A stretch of 24,374 nt of DNA from CAZCDM01 sp964497475 (lineage in GTDB: Bacteria > Planctomycetota > Phycisphaerae > SM23-33), in assembly GCA_964497475.1 (NCBI GenBank), contig CAZCDM010000018.1, forward strand, positions 1 through 24,374. Reading direction: 5' to 3'. Each line of letters begins with the position of its first letter. Positions within the stretch are counted from its first letter, which is position 1. Of the stretch, positions 20,029-24,374 are shown in pieces. Under the pieces are notes generated by a model, which did no database searches, had not been told where the DNA came from, and saw only the letters and a program-made list of their open reading frames with translations. A program made the position numbers and the translations under genes.

Positions 20029-21087
20029 ATGATCGAGCCTATCGTAACACTGGCTGTGGGGGAGTGGTTCGTCCAGCACTGGGCGATCGTCGCCATCGCG
20101 CTGACCTGCCTGACGCTGCTGACGACGGCGCTGTGGCTGCTAACGTATTACACGCGCATCTGCATCAATATCTTCGTCGACACGCCGCCGCCGCTGTCGA
20201 TGAGCCCGGCCGACTTCCAACGGCTCGACGGCGAGACCGTCCGCTTCCGCAGCTACGACGGCACGAGCCTGCAGGGCATGACCCTGCCGCACGCCCGCGG
20301 CACGGAGCACAAGGGCACGATCGTCTTCTGCCACGAGTACGGCTCGGACCTCTACAGCTGCGCCCGCTACACCCGCCCGCTGATCGAGGCCGGCTACGAT
20401 GTGTTTACCTTCGACTTCCGCGCCCACGGCCAGTCCAGCGGGGCCGAGTACAAACCCCTCCAATGGCCCAGCGACAAAGAACTCGGCGACGTCCTCGGCG
20501 CATGTGCGTTCGTCCAGGCCAACCTCGACGCCGAAGGCAAGGACCCCAACATCGGGCTGTTCGGCATCAGCCGGGGCGCCGGAGCGGGCCTGCTGGCCGC
20601 CGCGACCGACCCCTACGTCCGCGCCATCGTCTGCGACGGCGCCTTCGACACCGAGCGAACCCTCATGGCCCTGATGAAACGCTGGGCCAGCATCTTCGCC
20701 ACCGTCAAGGTCGTCTACCAGAACCACCCCGACGCGTTCTGGAAGTTCCTCTGCTGGATGCTCATGCGGTTCGCCCAGCCCAAGCTGCACCGGCGGTTCC
20801 CCTCGGTGCTGCGGGCGCTGAAGGAGATGTCCGCCCGACCGATCTTCTTCATCCACGGCGGGCGGGACAGCTACATCCGCGTCGAGCAGACCGAAATTCT
20901 CCACCGCGCCGCCCCCGACCCGAAGTACCTCTGGGTGGTCGAGCAGGCCAAGCACAACCAGGCCGTCATCCTCGAACCCCAAGCCTATGCGTCGCGCACC
21001 GTCGCCTTCTTCGACAAGCACCTCGCCGAACAGGACGTCCCCGCCGAGCGGATCAGCGAAGACCCCGACCAGGCCGATGTCGCCTGA
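20029..21087 (+). CDS. Membrane-anchored alpha/beta hydrolase
   Basis: A 352-aa serine hydrolase. An N-terminal transmembrane helix (about 18-41) anchors it, and the hydrolase domain runs from about 70 to 330. The catalytic triad is readable: Ser181 in the nucleophile elbow FGISRGAG, Asp280 in HGGRDSYI and His309 in AKHNQAV. The oxyanion strand is GTIVFCHEYGSD, and VFTFDFRAHGQSSG is the typical Asp-rich turn. It resembles the peptidase S15/dienelactone-hydrolase-like 'alpha/beta hydrolase of unknown function' type found beside lipid genes. The substrate is unknown; an ester or thioester release step for the neighbouring acyl pathway is one option. The downstream GH3 gene has its own promoter four bases after this stop codon. 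Confidence 0.87.
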   Translation: MIEPIVTLAVGEWFVQHWAIVAIALTCLTLLTTALWLLTYYTRICINIFVDTPPPLSMSPADFQRLDGETVRFRSYDGTSLQGMTLPHARGTEHKGTIVFCHEYGSDLYSCARYTRPLIEAGYDVFTFDFRAHGQSSGAEYKPLQWPSDKELGDVLGACAFVQANLDAEGKDPNIGLFGISRGAGAGLLAAATDPYVRAIVCDGAFDTERTLMALMKRWASIFATVKVVYQNHPDAFWKFLCWMLMRFAQPKLHRRFPSVLRALKEMSARPIFFIHGGRDSYIRVEQTEILHRAAPDPKYLWVVEQAKHNQAVILEPQAYASRTVAFFDKHLAEQDVPAERISEDPDQADVA

Positions 21088-21090
21088 GGT

Positions 21091-21119
21091 TTGACACCGC
21101 GGCCCGGCCCGACGACAAT
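21091..21119 (+). promoter_or_regulatory. Promoter of the GH3-family gene, leaderless type
   Basis: TTGACA (21091-21096, perfect -35), 17 bases, GACAAT (21114-21119, five of six), then six bases to the ATG at 21126. No Shine-Dalgarno is present. It is the best-matched of the four leaderless-type promoters. Confidence 0.62.
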
Positions 21120-21125
21120 CGCCCC

Positions 21126-22760
21126 ATGGCCCTGATCAAAACCATGCTCCGCCCCGTGGCGCGACTGGCGGCGCTGCACGCCGCCCGCGATCGCAACGCG
21201 TTTCTCAAGGCGCACCGCCGCACGGCTTCTCAGCAGGCCGACTTTCTGCGCAGGCTCTTGGCCCGCCACGCCGAGACCGCCTTCGGGCGCGATCACAGCT
21301 TCACAAGCATCGACTCGCCCGACGCCTACCGCCGGGCCGTACCCGTCCGCCGTTACGAGGAACTCACCCCGTGGATGGACCGCGTCTGGGGCGGCGAGAC
21401 ATCGGCCCTGCTGCCGGCCGACCAGCCGGTGCTGATGTTCAGCCTCTCCAGCGGCACGACCGGCGAGCCGAAGGTCATCCCCGTCACGCCGCGCCACCTG
21501 GAGAACATCCGCCGCGGATGGAACATCTGGGGCCTGGCGATGCTGACCGACCACAAAGAAGCCTGGCTGCGCCCGATCCTGCAGATCTCCTCGCCCATGC
21601 GCGAACAGGACAGCCCGACGGGCCTGGCCTGCGGGGCCATCAGCGGCCTGCTGGCCAAGTCGCAAAAACGCATCGTCCGCTGGATGTACTGCGTGCCGCG
21701 CTGGGTCACGCAACTCACCGAGCCGGTCGACAAATTCTACGCCACGCTGCGATGCACCATCGAGCGCGACGTCTCGATGATCACCACGGCCAACCCGTCC
21801 AGCACGCTGAAGATGATCGAGATCGGCCGGGCGCATAGCGACCTGCTGCTGCGGGACCTGCGTGAGGGCACGATTACCCTGCCAGTCGGCGAGCTGCCCG
21901 CAGCCGGCCAGGGCTGGCGAACCCGCCCGAACAAGGCCCTGGCCGATCGGCTCGGCCGCGCCATCCAGCGCGACGGCCAGCTCCGCCCAGAGCAGTTCTG
22001 GCAGCCCGCCTGCCTGAACAACTGGACCGGCGGGACGCTGGGGCTCTACATCGACCGCCTGCGGGAGGTTTTCGGGGCCGTGCCGGTGCGAGACATCGGG
22101 CTGGTCGCCTCCGAGGGACGCCTGAACATTCCCCTAGCCGACGAAACCCCCGCCGGGCCGGCCGAGATTCTGGGCAACTTCCTGGAGTTCATCCCCGCCG
22201 ACTGCTACGACCAGCCGAACCCGCCGACCGTGCTGGCCCACGAGTGCGAAGTCGGGCGGGAGTATTTCGTGGTGATGTCCAACTACGCCGGGCTGTTCCG
22301 CTACAGCCTCGACGACCGCGTCTGCTGCACCGGCCAGCTCGACCAGACCTGCGTCATCGAGTTCCTCTCTCGCGGCAAGCACACCGTCAGCATCACCGGA
22401 GAGAAACTCACCGAGCACCAGGTGGTCGAGGCCATGGCCCGGACGCGCGAGCAACTGGGCCTGCCCTGCGAACGGTTCTTCCTGCAGGGCGTTTTCGCCG
22501 CCGAGCCGTACTATCGCCTCCAGGCCGAGGCGCCACAAGACCAGGCCGAACCCCTCGCCCAAATCTTCGACGAGCAGCTCTCGAAACTGAACATCGAGTA
22601 CGAATCGAAGCGTAAAAGTGGGCGTCTGGGGCCGGTCCAAGCCCACGGTGCGCCCCCCGCCGAATTCGACCGGCGCGAACAAAATCTCATCGCCCAGCGA
22701 AAAGGTCGCACAGAACAGTACAAGCATCAGTACCTTTTGACCGATATAGAAAAAGAGTAG
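21126..22760 (+). CDS. GH3-family acyl-adenylate/amido synthetase
   Basis: A 544-aa member of the GH3 family, ANL-superfamily enzymes that in plants adenylate auxin or jasmonate and join it to amino acids. The ATP-binding SSGTTGEPK is at 108-116. VPVRRYEELTPWMDRVWGGE (73 onward) is typical of the family start, ASEGRLNIPL is the adenylate-binding block, and FRYSLDDRVCCTG stands for the usual YRYxxGD motif, here with Asp-Asp instead of Gly-Asp. The C-terminal lid has SRGKHTVSITGEKLTE. Bacterial GH3 proteins are often near fatty-acid genes; their acyl and amine substrates are mostly unknown. In this setting it could conjugate the acyl product of the KS operon. The reading frame is open far upstream, but family homology and the -10/ATG spacing support 21126. 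Confidence 0.9.
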   Translation: MALIKTMLRPVARLAALHAARDRNAFLKAHRRTASQQADFLRRLLARHAETAFGRDHSFTSIDSPDAYRRAVPVRRYEELTPWMDRVWGGETSALLPADQPVLMFSLSSGTTGEPKVIPVTPRHLENIRRGWNIWGLAMLTDHKEAWLRPILQISSPMREQDSPTGLACGAISGLLAKSQKRIVRWMYCVPRWVTQLTEPVDKFYATLRCTIERDVSMITTANPSSTLKMIEIGRAHSDLLLRDLREGTITLPVGELPAAGQGWRTRPNKALADRLGRAIQRDGQLRPEQFWQPACLNNWTGGTLGLYIDRLREVFGAVPVRDIGLVASEGRLNIPLADETPAGPAEILGNFLEFIPADCYDQPNPPTVLAHECEVGREYFVVMSNYAGLFRYSLDDRVCCTGQLDQTCVIEFLSRGKHTVSITGEKLTEHQVVEAMARTREQLGLPCERFFLQGVFAAEPYYRLQAEAPQDQAEPLAQIFDEQLSKLNIEYESKRKSGRLGPVQAHGAPPAEFDRREQNLIAQRKGRTEQYKHQYLLTDIEKE

Positions 22761-22811
22761 TTTGTGGCGTACGGCGGGCCGAATGGAATCGGCCTTTATG
22801 GAAAGGAAGTC

Positions 22812-24260
22812 GTGGCAACGCCGTTGATGCAGGTCACCTCCAAATCGTTCGCTGACCGACAGGGCCCGGCCTTGCTGTTCCACGGGGCCGCGCAGACCGT
22901 CACCGGCTCGATGCACATGCTTCGGGCCGCGGGGAAAATCGTCTCGCTGGACTGCGGGCTCTTCCAGGGCCATCGTACCGACACCATCGAACGCAACAGC
23001 CGCTTCCCCATCGCCCCCGAGCACATCCACTCGATGCTGCTCAGCCACGCCCACATCGACCACAGCGGGAACATCCCGCACCTGGCCAAGCATGGCTTTT
23101 CCGGGCCGATCTACTCCACCAGCGCCACGGCCGACCTCTGCGACATCATGCTCGCCGACTCGGGACATATCCAGGAAGAGGACGCCAACTACTGGAACAA
23201 GAAGCGGGCCAAGACCAAGGCCGAGGAAATCCAGCCCATCTACACCGTCGAAGACGCCCGCGCCTGCATGAAGCAGTTCCAGCACACGCAGTACGGCCAG
23301 CGGTTCTGCTTCGATAACGGCACGTGCGCGACGTTCATCGAGGCCGGTCACATTCTCGGCTCGGCCTGCATCCTCGTCGAGATCGACACCCCCCAGCCTC
23401 GCCGCATCCTCTACACCGGCGACCTGGGCCGATTCGGCATGCCCATCCTCCGCGACCCGCTGCACCCCCTGCCGCAGGTCGACTACCTCATCACCGAGTG
23501 CACCTACGCCGACCGCATCCACCACAACCCCACCGACATGAAGCAGCAGCTCGCCCGCGTGGTCAACCACACCGTCGAGCTCGGCGGGAAGGTGATTATC
23601 CCGGCCTTTTCCGTCGGGCGAACGCAGAACGTGGTCTACTACCTCGTCCGGGCCATCAAGGAAGGGCTCATCAAACCCCTGCCGATCTACGTCGACAGCC
23701 CGCTGAGCACCAACGCCACCGAGGTCTTCAAGAAACACCCCGAGTGCTACGACGAAAAGGCCAAGGACTTCTGGTTCAGCCAGGGCGATCTCTTCGGCGG
23801 CGACCTGGTGACCTACATCACCGACGTGGCCGAGTCCAAGGACCTCAACAACCGCACCGACCCGCACGTCATCATCGCCTCCAGCGGCATGTGCGAAGCC
23901 GGCCGCATCCTGCACCATCTCAAGAACAACGTCTGGGACGAGAACAACGCCATCGTCGTGGTGGGCTACATGGCCCAGCACACGCTCGGGCGGCGCATTG
24001 TCGAACGCCGAAAAGAGCTGAAAATCTTCGGCCGTATGTACCCCCTGCTGGCCCGCGTGGAAATCCTTAACGGCTTTTCCGCCCACGCCGATGCCAACGA
24101 CTTCCGCCGCATGTTCGAGCCCATCGCCAAAGACCTCCGCGCCGCCTTCGTGGTTCATGGCGAGGGGCCTCAGCCCGAGGCAATGACCTCGATCCTCCGA
24201 GACCTCGGTTGCGAGAATATCCACGTGCCCGCCCCGGGCGATGTGTTCGAGCTGGACTGA
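22812..24260 (+). CDS. Beta-CASP metallo-beta-lactamase, RNase-type
   Basis: A 482-aa RNA-processing-type enzyme. The metallo-beta-lactamase Zn motif HAHIDH is at 79-84, within LLSHAHIDHSGNIPHL. Other metal ligands lie in EAGHILGSA and YTGDLGR. The beta-CASP part has TECTYADR, PAFSVGRTQNV, SPLSTNATEVF, ASSGMCEAGRILHHL and the final GFSAHAD with its His. This matches the family of CPSF-73-like bacterial/archaeal exonuclease-endonuclease proteins that cut RNA. I prefer the GTG at 22812, with GAAAGGAA just before it. The frame is also open to a GTG at 22764, four bases after the GH3 stop, with no Shine-Dalgarno; that start would add 16 residues. It is probably a housekeeping gene unrelated to the lipid cluster. 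Confidence 0.9.
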   Translation: MATPLMQVTSKSFADRQGPALLFHGAAQTVTGSMHMLRAAGKIVSLDCGLFQGHRTDTIERNSRFPIAPEHIHSMLLSHAHIDHSGNIPHLAKHGFSGPIYSTSATADLCDIMLADSGHIQEEDANYWNKKRAKTKAEEIQPIYTVEDARACMKQFQHTQYGQRFCFDNGTCATFIEAGHILGSACILVEIDTPQPRRILYTGDLGRFGMPILRDPLHPLPQVDYLITECTYADRIHHNPTDMKQQLARVVNHTVELGGKVIIPAFSVGRTQNVVYYLVRAIKEGLIKPLPIYVDSPLSTNATEVFKKHPECYDEKAKDFWFSQGDLFGGDLVTYITDVAESKDLNNRTDPHVIIASSGMCEAGRILHHLKNNVWDENNAIVVVGYMAQHTLGRRIVERRKELKIFGRMYPLLARVEILNGFSAHADANDFRRMFEPIAKDLRAAFVVHGEGPQPEAMTSILRDLGCENIHVPAPGDVFELD

Positions 24261-24337
24261 ACCGCCCGGCCGAAAGCCGCCGCTCGGTCAAATCCCCAAA
24301 CCAGGCACGGCCTGTTGCGGCTCTTCCTGACTTCAAC

Positions 24338-24352
24338 ATTGGGACACCCAAT
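24338..24352 (+). other. Stem-loop after the beta-CASP gene
   Basis: ATTGGG-ACA-CCCAAT is a perfect 6-bp hairpin with a 3-base loop, 78 bases after the beta-CASP stop. No T-run follows, so terminator function is uncertain. The rest of 24261-24374 shows nothing I can name. Confidence 0.3.
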
Positions 24353-24374
24353 CAATGGAGCAGGTCGTAGAGGG

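Noticed and set aside
20064..21125. Upstream extension of the GH3 frame through the hydrolase gene
   Set aside because: The frame is open, but the translation there is Arg/Pro-rich shadow of the hydrolase. GH3 homology begins near 21126, where a promoter and ATG fit.

Overview
The window is GC-rich, densely coding DNA from a diderm (outer-membrane) bacterium. Two observations show the diderm envelope directly: an LPS-heptose enzyme (HldE) and an exported beta-barrel protein ending in an aromatic residue. The gene mix includes a bacterial GH3-type acyl-adenylating enzyme, a dehydratase/ACP/dehydratase/KS/KS operon with an unusually long ACP, a COG1033-type RND exporter with a LolA-like partner, and a SagB-type nitroreductase. 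My best guess is Planctomycetota, probably a Phycisphaerae relative. That placement is inference from gene content; there is no rRNA here to prove it.

Layout. 1-1145: two small minus-strand genes of unknown function, then a divergent promoter region. 1146-3221: guaB (IMP dehydrogenase) and a small lipoprotein. 3234-5682: a barrel-only NagA-like deacetylase (minus strand) diverging from a PAS-AAA-Fis sigma54 activator. 5690-5833: an enhancer-like array of GCGC palindromes, a terminator and a sigma54 promoter. 5887-12269: thioredoxin, a membrane-anchored DUF302 protein, an RND/MMPL exporter, a periplasmic LolA-like protein and an outer-membrane barrel. 12371-14546: exported nitroreductase and hldE. 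14648-18888: FabZ-like dehydratase, a 161-bp MITE-like palindrome, then the operon ACP, second dehydratase, KS-like subunit without catalytic residues, active KS. 18941-24260: FAD/NAD(P) oxidoreductase, membrane-anchored alpha/beta hydrolase, GH3-family enzyme and a beta-CASP metallo-beta-lactamase RNase. No stretch over 300 bases lacks a gene. I saw no rRNA, tRNA, CRISPR array or transposase.

How the parts may work together. The activator gene is followed by its likely binding array and a well-matched -24/-12 promoter, so it probably switches on trxA and the trans-envelope export genes. The RND pump and the outer-membrane barrel carry the same repeated GPALPGGL peptide in segments facing the periplasm, which suggests they share a binding partner or bind each other. 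The KS operon resembles type II polyketide or aryl-polyene systems, with a chain-length-factor-like partner. It could make an unusual acyl chain that GH3 and the hydrolase modify and the RND/LolA-like/barrel machinery exports. The last step is inference from proximity only.

Several genes (sigma54 activator, hldE, FAD oxidoreductase, GH3) have no Shine-Dalgarno sequence but have a -10 hexamer exactly six bases before the ATG, the signature of leaderless transcripts. Other genes (guaB, the lipoprotein, trxA, DUF302, RND, LolA-like, nitroreductase, ACP) have ordinary Shine-Dalgarno sites, so both initiation modes seem to be used.
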